Below, piece after piece: positions 1 to 7,338 of a stretch of DNA of 64,000 bases. The DNA is from Streptomyces plumbidurans (GTDB lineage Bacteria; Actinomycetota; Actinomycetes; Streptomycetales; Streptomycetaceae), in assembly GCF_019857225.1 (NCBI RefSeq), contig NZ_JAFJSY010000027.1:37207-101206 (forward strand). Reading direction: 5' to 3'. The notes beneath the pieces are model-generated. The model saw only the letters and a program-made list of their open reading frames with translations. It was not told where the DNA came from and searched no databases. The first letter of the stretch is position 1. Every line of letters starts with the position of its first letter. The translations under genes and the position numbers were made by a program.

Positions 1-60
1 ATGCTCGGCAGAACATCGCGGACCCGACCCCGAAGCGGCGGCAGGCGAGGACAGGGGGCG

Positions 61-104
61 CGCAATGAATCGCCGCCCGAGGAGCCTCGGACGCAATGAA
101 CCGC
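61..104. promoter_or_regulatory. Direct repeat upstream of davA
   Basis: CGCAATGAATCGC at 61-73 and CGCAATGAACCGC at 92-104 are near-identical 13-mers with starts 31 bp apart (about three helical turns). They lie about 100 bp upstream of the davA start. Phased direct repeats of this kind suit a regulator binding one face of DNA, for example an Lrp/AsnC-type protein of amino-acid catabolism; that assignment is inference. No -10 box is convincing here. Confidence 0.35.
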
Positions 105-200
105 TCACGGGCGCGCAACGGCTCCTTCTTGCCGGTCCGCGGGGGGCGACCGTACCGTCTAATTGCCCCCCGCACGCACCTGTACCGGTGAGGAACACGC

Positions 201-989
201 ATGCGTACCGCCCTGCTCCAGAGCTCCGGCCGCCCCGGCTCCGTCGCCGAGAACCTCAAGGTCCTCGACGCCGCCGCGGGCCGTGCCGCCGCCGCGGGCG
301 CCGCGCTGCTGACCGCGCCGGAGATGTTCCTGACCGGGTACGCGATCGGCGACGACATCGCCCGCCTCGCCGAGCCGGCCGACGGCGACTCCGCGGACGC
401 GATCGCGGAGCTCGCCGCCCGGCACGGCCTCGCGATCGCCTACGGCTACCCGGAGCGCGACGGCGGCACGGTCTTCAACTCCGCCCAGCTGATCTCCGCC
501 ACCGGCGACCGCCTCGCGAACCACCGCAAGGCCCACCTCTTCGGCGGCTTCGAGCGCGACCACTTCACGCCGGGCGAGCAGCCGGTCGTCCAGGCCGAGC
601 TGGGCGGACTGACCGTCGGGCTGATGATCTGCTACGACGTCGAGTTCCCGGAGTACGTCCGCGCCCACGCCCTGGCCGGCACCGACCTGCTGCTCGTCCC
701 GACGGCGAACATGCATCCGTTCCAGCTGGTCGCCGAGTCCATGATCCCGGTGCGGGCGTGGGAGAACCAGATGTACGTGGCGTACGCCAACCGGGTCGGC
801 CAGGAAGGGGAGTTCGAGTTCTTCGGGCTCTCCGCGCTGGCCGGTCCCGACGGGGTCGCCCGGGCCCGCGCCGGACGCGGCGAGGAACTCGTCCTCGCAG
901 ACGTCGACCCCGCCTTCCTGGCCTCCTCCCGTGAGGCCAACCCGTACCTGAAGGACCGCCGCCCCGGCCTGTACGGGTCCCTCGTCTGA
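201..989 (+). CDS. davA: 5-aminovaleramide amidase (DavA-like), nitrilase superfamily
   Basis: A 262-aa carbon-nitrogen hydrolase. The expected catalytic residues are present: Glu41 in the APEMFLTGY block, Lys110 in NHRKAHLFG and Cys144 in MICYDVEFPE. Length and many blocks (LTGY-IG, GYPER, VPTANM, ENQ-Y-AYAN) match what I recall of Pseudomonas DavA, which hydrolyses 5-aminovaleramide to 5-aminovalerate and ammonia. It sits 48 nt upstream of a DavB-like lysine 2-monooxygenase, so the two are probably one operon for the oxidative amide route of L-lysine breakdown in the cytoplasm. The ATG has a GAGGA ribosome site. An amidase for another amide is possible, but the partner gene makes the lysine route most likely. 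Confidence 0.85.
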   Translation: MRTALLQSSGRPGSVAENLKVLDAAAGRAAAAGAALLTAPEMFLTGYAIGDDIARLAEPADGDSADAIAELAARHGLAIAYGYPERDGGTVFNSAQLISATGDRLANHRKAHLFGGFERDHFTPGEQPVVQAELGGLTVGLMICYDVEFPEYVRAHALAGTDLLLVPTANMHPFQLVAESMIPVRAWENQMYVAYANRVGQEGEFEFFGLSALAGPDGVARARAGRGEELVLADVDPAFLASSREANPYLKDRRPGLYGSLV

Positions 990-1037
990 AACCCCGAGCC
1001 ACCGCTCAAGCCTTTCCCCGCAAGGAGTCCGTACCCC

Positions 1038-2738
1038 ATGACGTCCACCGTGCCCAACGCCGTCGAGCACGCAGACGAGCAGCAGCCGCCGATCACCATG
1101 TTCGGCCCGGACTTCCCCTACGCCTACGACGACTTCCTCGCCCACCCCGCGGGTCTCGGCCAGATCCCGGCGACCGAGCACGGCGCCGAGGTCGCGGTCG
1201 TCGGCGGCGGTCTGTCCGGCATCGTGGCCGCGTACGAGCTGATGAAGATGGGCCTGAAGCCCGTCGTCTACGAGGCCGACCAGATCGGCGGACGGCTGCG
1301 GACGGTCGGCTTCGAGGGCGCCGGCACCGAAGGACTCACGGCCGAGATGGGCGCCATGCGCTTCCCGCCGTCCTCCACGGCCCTGCAGCACTACATCGAC
1401 CTGGTGGGCCTCGAGACCCGGGCCTTCCCCAACCCCCTTGCGGAGACGACGCCTTCGACCGTCGTCGACCTCAAGGGCGAGTCCCACTACGCCGAGACGA
1501 TCGACGACCTGCCGCAGGTCTACCGCGATGTCGCCGACGCCTGGAACAAGTGCCTCGAAGAGGGCGCCGACTTCTCCGACATGAACCGCGCCATCCGTGA
1601 GCGCGACGTGCCGCGCATCCGCGAGATCTGGGCGAGGCTCGTCGAGAAGCTCGACAACCAGACCTTCTACGGCTTCCTCTGCGACTCCGAGTCCTTCAGG
1701 TCCTTCCGCCACCGCGAGATCTTCGGCCAGGTCGGCTTCGGCACCGGCGGCTGGGACACCGACTTCCCGAACTCCATCCTGGAGATCCTGCGGGTCGTCT
1801 ACACCGAGGCCGACGACCATCACCGCGGCATCGTCGGCGGCTCCCAGCAACTGCCGCAGCGGCTGTGGGAGCGCGAGCCGGAGAAGATCGTGCACTGGCC
1901 CTACGGGACGTCCCTGAAGTCCCTGCACGTCGGCGGCGAACCCCGCCCGGCCGTCACCCGCCTCACCCGCACCGCCGGCAACCGGATCACCGTGACCGAC
2001 GCGGACGGCGACATCCGCACCTACCGGGCCGCCGTCTTCACCGCGCAGTCCTGGATGCTGCTCTCCAAGATTGCCTGCGACGACTCGCTCTTCCCGATCG
2101 ACCACTGGACCGCGATCGAGCGCACCCACTACATGGAGTCCTCGAAGCTGTTCGTGCCCGTCGACCGGCCGTTCTGGCTGGACAAGGACGAGGACACCGG
2201 TCGTGACGTCATGTCGATGACGCTCACCGACCGCATGACGCGCGGGACTTACCTCCTCGACGACGGTCCGGACAAGCCCGCCGTCATCTGCCTCTCCTAC
2301 ACCTGGTGCGACGACAGCCTGAAGTGGCTGCCGCTGTCCGCGAACGAGCGGATGGAGGTCATGCTGAAGTCGCTCGGGGAGATCTATCCGAAGGTCGACA
2401 TCAGGAAGCACGTCATCGGCAGTCCGGTGACCGTCTCCTGGGAGAACGAGCCGTACTTCATGGGCGCGTTCAAGGCCAACCTGCCCGGCCACTACCGCTA
2501 CCAGCGCCGCCTGTTCACGCACTTCATGCAGGACCGGCTGCCCGAGGACAAGCGGGGGATCTTTCTCGCGGGCGACGACATCTCCTGGACGGCCGGCTGG
2601 GCGGAGGGTGCCGTCCAGACGGCGCTGAACGCGGTGTGGGGGGTCATGCACCACTTCGGTGGGGGGACCGATGCGAGCAACCCCGGGCCGGGGGATCTGT
2701 ATGACGAGATCGCGCCGGTGGAGTTGCCTGAGGACTGA
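1038..2738 (+). CDS. davB: L-lysine 2-monooxygenase (DavB-like), flavin amine oxidase family
   Basis: A 566-aa flavoprotein. Residues 56-61 (GGGLSG) form the dinucleotide-binding glycine motif of an N-terminal Rossmann fold, followed by GGRLR and the C-terminal FAD motif near FLAGDDISWTAGWAEGAVQTALNAV. The length (about 560 aa) and long blocks such as PDFPYAYDDFLAHPAGLG and FGQVGFGTGGWDTDFPNS match lysine 2-monooxygenase rather than short monoamine oxidases. That enzyme converts L-lysine and O2 to 5-aminovaleramide and CO2; the product is the substrate of the upstream amidase. The related tryptophan 2-monooxygenase (IaaM) is the main alternative. Confidence 0.85.
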   Translation: MTSTVPNAVEHADEQQPPITMFGPDFPYAYDDFLAHPAGLGQIPATEHGAEVAVVGGGLSGIVAAYELMKMGLKPVVYEADQIGGRLRTVGFEGAGTEGLTAEMGAMRFPPSSTALQHYIDLVGLETRAFPNPLAETTPSTVVDLKGESHYAETIDDLPQVYRDVADAWNKCLEEGADFSDMNRAIRERDVPRIREIWARLVEKLDNQTFYGFLCDSESFRSFRHREIFGQVGFGTGGWDTDFPNSILEILRVVYTEADDHHRGIVGGSQQLPQRLWEREPEKIVHWPYGTSLKSLHVGGEPRPAVTRLTRTAGNRITVTDADGDIRTYRAAVFTAQSWMLLSKIACDDSLFPIDHWTAIERTHYMESSKLFVPVDRPFWLDKDEDTGRDVMSMTLTDRMTRGTYLLDDGPDKPAVICLSYTWCDDSLKWLPLSANERMEVMLKSLGEIYPKVDIRKHVIGSPVTVSWENEPYFMGAFKANLPGHYRYQRRLFTHFMQDRLPEDKRGIFLAGDDISWTAGWAEGAVQTALNAVWGVMHHFGGGTDASNPGPGDLYDEIAPVELPED

Positions 2739-2777
2739 GTGTCTTTGTGGGGCCGCGGTTTGTCCACTGCGGCGCCC

Positions 2778-2818
2778 TCGTGGCTGGTCGCGCAGTTCCC
2801 CGCGCCCCTTTGGGGCGC
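2778..2818. terminator. Dispersed Streptomyces repeat ending in a terminator hairpin
   Basis: The segment starts TCGTGGCTGGTCGCGC and ends with the perfect hairpin GCGCCCC-TTT-GGGGCGC (2802-2818). It lies between the convergent genes davB and the LLM oxidoreductase. A relative with an internal insertion occurs at 53183-53241. I recall this sequence as a common intergenic element of Streptomyces chromosomes. The hairpin would serve both flanking genes. Confidence 0.6.
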
Positions 2819-2835
2819 TGCTCGGACCCGGAGGA

Positions 2836-3765
2836 TTAGATCCCTGCGGCGCGTGCCTTTTCGTACACCTCCGCTGCTACGTCCTGGAGTTCTCGGGCGT
2901 CGCGCAGGGTGCTCTGGAGGTCGATGATGATCTCGTCCGGGTCGGTGGCGGCGTAGGCGGCCAGGTCTTCGACGATCTGGTCCACGGTGCCGTGGAGGGG
3001 GCGGCGGGCGGTGCCCTCGTGGGGGTGCGTGGAGTGGCGGGCGCTGGCGCGCAGTACCGTGCGGATCGGGCGGGTGCGGCCGCGCTCGGCGGCCAGGTCC
3101 TCCAACTGGCGCCGCTGCGCGAGCAGTTGCTCGACGCCCGAGGCCACGGGCAGCCAGCCGTCCGCGCGGTCGACGAGCCGGATCATCGCCCTTTTGCCGG
3201 AGGCGGCCAGCAGAATCGGGATCGGCCGGGCGGGCTTGGGGCCGACCACCGCGGGGGCGATGCGCGTGAGGTGGCCGTCGTACGACACCGGGTCGGGGCC
3301 CCACACCGCCCGGCACACCTCGATCACCTCGTCGAGGGCCCGGCCGCGCTCCTCGAAGGGGCGCGCCGAGGCGGCCGCGTACTCGTCGTGCGACCAGCCC
3401 GTGCCGAGGCCCGCGACGACCCGACCGCCGCTCGCCGCGTCCAGCGTGCCGAGCGTCCTGGCCAGCTGGAACGGCCCGTGCAGCGGGGCCACCAGGACGC
3501 TGGTGCCGAGCCGGGCCCGCTGCGTGGCCGCGGCCGCCAGTGTCAGCGTGACCAGCGGGTCGGCGGCGCCTCGGTAGTGGTCCGGCCAGGGGAGGCCCTC
3601 CACGCCGTACAGGCCCTGGCGGGCCGGCTCGGGGAACAGAATCCGTTCGAACACCCACAGGCTCTCGTAGCCGGTCGCCTCGGCGGCCCGCGCCACGTCG
3701 GGGATGTCCCGGCCGAGGTGATACTGCCTGGTCTGGGGTAGCCCGAGTCCGAGCGCGACCGCCAT
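2836..3765 (-). CDS. LLM-class F420-dependent oxidoreductase
   Basis: A 309-aa luciferase-like TIM-barrel protein. It opens with the beta strand LGLGLPQ and carries the family blocks AATGYESLWVFER, RARLGTSVLV, LDAASGGRVVAGLGTGW and RPIPILLAASG, then a variable C-terminal part. Members transfer hydride between reduced F420 (or FMN) and small organic substrates; the substrate cannot be read from sequence. The ATG has an AAGGAG site nine bases upstream. It is monocistronic and convergent with davB. The family call is secure; the cofactor F420 is inferred from the actinobacterial context. Confidence 0.85.
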   Translation of the reverse strand: MAVALGLGLPQTRQYHLGRDIPDVARAAEATGYESLWVFERILFPEPARQGLYGVEGLPWPDHYRGAADPLVTLTLAAAATQRARLGTSVLVAPLHGPFQLARTLGTLDAASGGRVVAGLGTGWSHDEYAAASARPFEERGRALDEVIEVCRAVWGPDPVSYDGHLTRIAPAVVGPKPARPIPILLAASGKRAMIRLVDRADGWLPVASGVEQLLAQRRQLEDLAAERGRTRPIRTVLRASARHSTHPHEGTARRPLHGTVDQIVEDLAAYAATDPDEIIIDLQSTLRDARELQDVAAEVYEKARAAGI

Positions 3766-3831
3766 GCCTGTGCTCCTTTGCGGAAGGTCCAGCGGTGTCG
3801 AACGTACAACGTCGATGCGGGAGTTGCGGGA

Positions 3832-4518
3832 TCAGTCCCCGAGCGGGGTGAGCAGCATGCGGCCCGCGAAGCCGACGGCCGCGTCCAGGCGCTCGGTGAA
3901 CTCCTCTGCCACGTCGGGTAGTCGGCGCAGCGCCCAGAGCGCCCGCGCCGCCGACCAACTGGCGTCCCGGGCGCGCTCCAGGCTCCAGGAGCCGAGCAGA
4001 TGGGTGAGCGGGTCGGCGATCCGCAGCAGATCGGGGCCCGGCATCAGATCGTCGCGGATGCGCTCCTCCAGCGAGACGAGGAGATCGCCCACGCGGTCGA
4101 ACTCGTCCTCCAGGTCGGCCGGTTCGCACCTCAACGTACGACAGCTGTCCACGACGGCGAGCGCCAGGTCGTGGCCGATGTGCGCGTTGATGCCCGCAAG
4201 CGCGAACTGCAGGGGACGTACGCCGGGATGGCGGCGGAACTGGAACAGGGGCCGCCAGCAGGCGGGCGCGCGCCGCCCGTCCGCCACCGTGTCGACGGCC
4301 GCGAGATAGCGCTCCGCGAACCGCACGTCCAGCGTGGCCGCGGCCCGCGCGTCCGGGAACCGTCCGGCGTCGATGCGCCGGTCCACCGCCTCGGTGACGA
4401 CGAGGTACACGCGGTTGAAGACGGCGACCCCGTCCCGTGCGGGAAGGGTCGCGTCGAGGGCGCGCATACGGGAGACGACCGCGTCTACGGATGTGGTGAA
4501 CTGTTCCAATTGCGCCAT
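3832..4518 (-). CDS. DUF5995 family protein
   Basis: A 228-aa cytoplasmic, mostly helical protein without signal peptide. The central block HPGVRPLQFALAGINAHIGHDLALAVV is typical of DUF5995 proteins, in which the AGINAHIGHDLA segment is the most conserved part. No catalytic mechanism is known to me, and the conserved His and Asp could bind a metal. It is transcribed towards the LLM oxidoreductase with a 66-nt gap and no terminator between them, so the two may be cotranscribed. Function unknown. Confidence 0.75.
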   Translation of the reverse strand: MAQLEQFTTSVDAVVSRMRALDATLPARDGVAVFNRVYLVVTEAVDRRIDAGRFPDARAAATLDVRFAERYLAAVDTVADGRRAPACWRPLFQFRRHPGVRPLQFALAGINAHIGHDLALAVVDSCRTLRCEPADLEDEFDRVGDLLVSLEERIRDDLMPGPDLLRIADPLTHLLGSWSLERARDASWSAARALWALRRLPDVAEEFTERLDAAVGFAGRMLLTPLGD

Positions 4519-4620
4519 GGGGGAAGAATCCCAGTCCTAGGCTGACCGCGGTGGCGGCAGGTCCGACGCTTCCCCGGATCGGGGGAACGCATCCGCCGCC
4601 GGGGGAGGGGGAGCAGCACC

Positions 4621-5805
4621 GTGGCAGGCCCACGAGCCCAGCGGTCGGCCGCACACAGGGCCGGGCGCCGCCGCGCCGCCCGGCGGGGCGTCATGGTCGC
4701 GGCGGCCTCGGTCGTCGTCGCTGTCGGCACCGCGGCCGGCTTGATCAGTGCGCTCGGTGACGGCCGGGGCGCAGACGAGGCGAGGCCCGAGGTGACCGGC
4801 TCGCTGCGTCTCGAGCAGCTGCCGGTGGTGCCGTCCCCGTCGGTGAACTCCGCCTCGCCCTCAGCCGGTTCGAAGCGCACGGCGACTCTCGCTCCGTCCG
4901 CGACCAGGCCCGCGAGGAAGCCGCACACGGCCCCCGCCGCCACCGGCCTGTACCGCCACCCCGACTCCCAGGTGCTCGACTGGGTCCGCGCCCACCCGGG
5001 CGACCCGCGCACCGCGGTCATCAAGTCCCGTATCGCGGACCGGCCGGCCGCGGTGTGGTTCGCCGACTTCACCCCCTCGACCATCGCCTCCCGGGTCCGC
5101 GCGGTCACCTCCGGTGCCGCGGCGCAGGGCCGGGTTCCGGTCGTGGTGGCGTACGCGATACCGGGCCGGGACTGCGGCGGCGCCTCCGAGGGCGGGGCGC
5201 CCGACCTCGCCGCCTACGACGCCTGGATCGAGAAGTTCGCCTTAGGGCTCGGCTCCGGCGAGGTCGTCGTCATCCTCGAACCCGACTCGATCGCCCAGGC
5301 AGACTGCCTCTCCGAGAGCGACCGCGGCGCCCGATTCGCCTCGCTGGCCCGCGCGGGCCGCACCCTGAAGGCCGCCGACCCCAGGGCCCGGGTCTACTAC
5401 GACGCGGGCCACTCCGACTGGAACCCGGCCGCCCGGCAGGCGTCGCTGCTGAAGCAGGCAGGCGCCGCCTCGCCCGCCTCCTCCGACGGCATCTTCAGCA
5501 ACGTCTCCAACTTCCACACCACGGCCGACGAGATCGCCTACGACCGGCGGGTCCTCGCGGCCCTCGGCGGCCCCGCCGACCTGGGCGCCGTCATCGACAC
5601 CAGCCGCAACGGCAACGGCGCCCCGGCCGACGGCGAGTGGTGCGACCCCGCGGGCCGCAGGATCGGCCGGCCGCCCACGCTCAGCACCGGCGAGGCCCGC
5701 ATCGACGGATATCTGTGGGTGAAGCTGCCGGGGGAGTCGGACGGCTGCAAGGGCTCGCCCGGCACGTTCAGCGCGTCGTACGCCTACGACTTGGCCTCGC
5801 CGTAG
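4621..5805 (+). CDS. Secreted/anchored GH6 endoglucanase-like glycoside hydrolase
   Basis: A 394-aa protein. A basic N-terminus and one hydrophobic helix (about residues 23-46) suggest a signal or anchor, followed by a Ser/Pro/Thr-rich linker to about residue 105 and a GH6 catalytic domain. Diagnostic blocks are YAIPGRDCGG (general acid Asp), VVILEPDSIAQADC, YYDAGHSDW, SNFHTT and WVKLPGESDGC near the end. GH6 enzymes cleave beta-1,4-glucan with inversion. The GTG start follows GGGGAGGGGGAG. Codon 208 (5242-5244) is TTA, so translation should need the bldA tRNA. The 3' end overlaps the convergent permease by 22 bp. Confidence 0.88.
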   Translation: MAGPRAQRSAAHRAGRRRAARRGVMVAAASVVVAVGTAAGLISALGDGRGADEARPEVTGSLRLEQLPVVPSPSVNSASPSAGSKRTATLAPSATRPARKPHTAPAATGLYRHPDSQVLDWVRAHPGDPRTAVIKSRIADRPAAVWFADFTPSTIASRVRAVTSGAAAQGRVPVVVAYAIPGRDCGGASEGGAPDLAAYDAWIEKFALGLGSGEVVVILEPDSIAQADCLSESDRGARFASLARAGRTLKAADPRARVYYDAGHSDWNPAARQASLLKQAGAASPASSDGIFSNVSNFHTTADEIAYDRRVLAALGGPADLGAVIDTSRNGNGAPADGEWCDPAGRRIGRPPTLSTGEARIDGYLWVKLPGESDGCKGSPGTFSASYAYDLASP

Positions 5806-7163
5806 GTGGACGTGCCCTCGTCGAGCAGCGGTTGCTGCTGCTTGAGATGGGCCGGTGCGAACGCTCGCAGCGCGTGGTAGCCGGTGATGACGACGACGGT
5901 GCCGAGCGCGATGCCGCTGAGCGAGAAGGTGTCGGTGAACTTCATGCTGACGTTGCCCACGCCGATGATGATGCCCGCCGCGGCCGGTACCAGGTTGAGC
6001 GGATTGCGCAGGTCCACCCGGGCGTTGGTCCAGATCTGCGCGCCGAGCAGGCCGATCATGCCGTAGAGGATGACGGTGATGCCGCCGAGGACGCCGCCCG
6101 GGATCGCGGCCACGACCGCGCCGAACTTCGGGCACAGGCCGAAGAGGAGGGCGAAGCAGGCGGCGGCCCAGTAGGCGGCGGTCGAGTAGACGCGGGTCGC
6201 GGCCATCACGCCGATGTTCTCGGAGTAGGTGGTGGTGGGCGGGCCGCCGACCGCGGTGGAGAGCACCGAGCCGATGCCGTCGGCGGCGATCGCCGTGCCG
6301 AGCCGGTCGTCCAGCGGGTCGCCGGTCATCTCGCCGACTGCCTTGACGTGCCCGGCGTTCTCGGCGACCAGGGCGATGACCACGGGCAGCGCGACCAGGA
6401 TCGCCGACCAGTGGAACGACGGCCCGTGGAAGGAGGGCAGACCGATCCAGTCGGCCTTGCCGACACCCGACAGGTCGAGCCGCCAGTGGTCGGTGACCCT
6501 GCCGCTCGCGTCGGCGGAGTGGATACGGCCGAAGATCCGGTCGAAGGCCCAGGAGATGCCGTAGCCGAAGACCAGGCCGAGGAAGATGGCGATCCGGGAC
6601 CAGAAACCACGAAGGCAGACGACGGCGAGACCGGTGAAGAGCATGACCAGCAGGGCGGTCCACTGGTCCTGCGGCCAGTACGTGGAAGCGGTGACCGGCG
6701 CGAGGTTGAAGCCGATCAGCATGACGACCGCGCCGGTGACGATCGGCGGCATCGCCGCGTGGATGATCCGCGCACCGAAGCGCTGCACGGCGAGGCCCAC
6801 CAGGAACAGCGCGACGGCGACGACCAGGACCGCGCCGGTCACCGTGGCGCTCGTACCGCCCTGGGCGCGGATCACCGCGGCCACGCCCACGAACGACAGT
6901 GAGCAGCCCAGATAGCTGGGCACCCGGCCGCGGGTGGCGACCAGGAAGATCATGGTCGCGACGCCGGACATCATGATCGCGAGGTTGGGGTCGAGGCCCA
7001 TCAGGACCGGTGCCACGAAGGACGCGCCGAACATGGCCACCACGTGCTGCGCGCCGAGGCCCGCCGTGCGGGGCCACGAGAGCCGTTCGTCCGGGCGTAC
7101 CACCGCTCCGGGCGCGGGCGTGCGCCCGTCTCCGTGCAGCTTCCAGCGCACGCCGAGGTCCAT
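5784..7163 (-). CDS. Uracil/xanthine permease (NCS2 family)
   Basis: A 459-aa polytopic membrane protein of the nucleobase-cation symporter 2 family. Blocks include QHVVAMFGASFVAPVL (first helix), the central VALVAENAGHVKAVGEMTG motif with its substrate-contacting Glu, and the NIGVMAATRVYS segment. It should import uracil or a purine base with protons. An upstream in-frame ATG at 7301 exists, but the first family-like residues begin at MDLGVRW, so 7163 is preferred. It diverges from the alginate-lyase-like gene. Substrate choice between uracil and xanthine is open. Confidence 0.85.
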   Translation of the reverse strand: MDLGVRWKLHGDGRTPAPGAVVRPDERLSWPRTAGLGAQHVVAMFGASFVAPVLMGLDPNLAIMMSGVATMIFLVATRGRVPSYLGCSLSFVGVAAVIRAQGGTSATVTGAVLVVAVALFLVGLAVQRFGARIIHAAMPPIVTGAVVMLIGFNLAPVTASTYWPQDQWTALLVMLFTGLAVVCLRGFWSRIAIFLGLVFGYGISWAFDRIFGRIHSADASGRVTDHWRLDLSGVGKADWIGLPSFHGPSFHWSAILVALPVVIALVAENAGHVKAVGEMTGDPLDDRLGTAIAADGIGSVLSTAVGGPPTTTYSENIGVMAATRVYSTAAYWAAACFALLFGLCPKFGAVVAAIPGGVLGGITVILYGMIGLLGAQIWTNARVDLRNPLNLVPAAAGIIIGVGNVSMKFTDTFSLSGIALGTVVVITGYHALRAFAPAHLKQQQPLLDEGTSTYGEAKS

Positions 7164-7176
7164 GGTGAGTTCGCTT

Positions 7177-7199
7177 TCTGTACGAGATCTCTGTACGAG
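7177..7199. promoter_or_regulatory. Tandem 10-mer in the permease leader
   Basis: TCTGTACGAG occurs at 7177-7186 and again at 7190-7199, 13 bp apart, just upstream of the chosen permease start. Its position fits an operator or a leader element controlling the permease. No regulator gene is adjacent, so this is only a visible repeat. Confidence 0.3.
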
Positions 7200-7286
7200 T
7201 TCTCTCCACGCATTTCCGTGTACGTGAAGAGTGTCCGGACCATTGTCACGGTTACCAGGACGTCCTACGCTCGCACGGTCCTCATC

Positions 7287-7311
7287 ATGAACTGTATTCA
7301 CTTATATGAAC
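7287..7311. promoter_or_regulatory. AT-rich operator/promoter between permease and alginate-lyase-like gene
   Basis: ATGAAC is repeated at 7287-7292 and 7306-7311 (19 bp apart), with TTCA at 7297-7300 between them. TTCA-N6-TGAA (7297-7310) and TGAA-N5/6-TTCA (7288-7300) are therefore overlapping inverted repeats. The stretch is strikingly AT-rich for this genome and lies 28 bp upstream of the secreted lyase start, where a promoter and an operator of a GntR- or IclR-type regulator would be expected. Confidence 0.4.
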
Positions 7312-7338
7312 GCCACGTTCGGCTGATCGGAGTGCCAG

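Noticed and set aside
159..2654. Long open frame of 831 codons on the minus strand opposite davA-davB
   Set aside because: Typical antisense shadow of high-GC coding DNA; composition is Arg/Gly/Val-rich without motifs, and the plus-strand genes have clear families.
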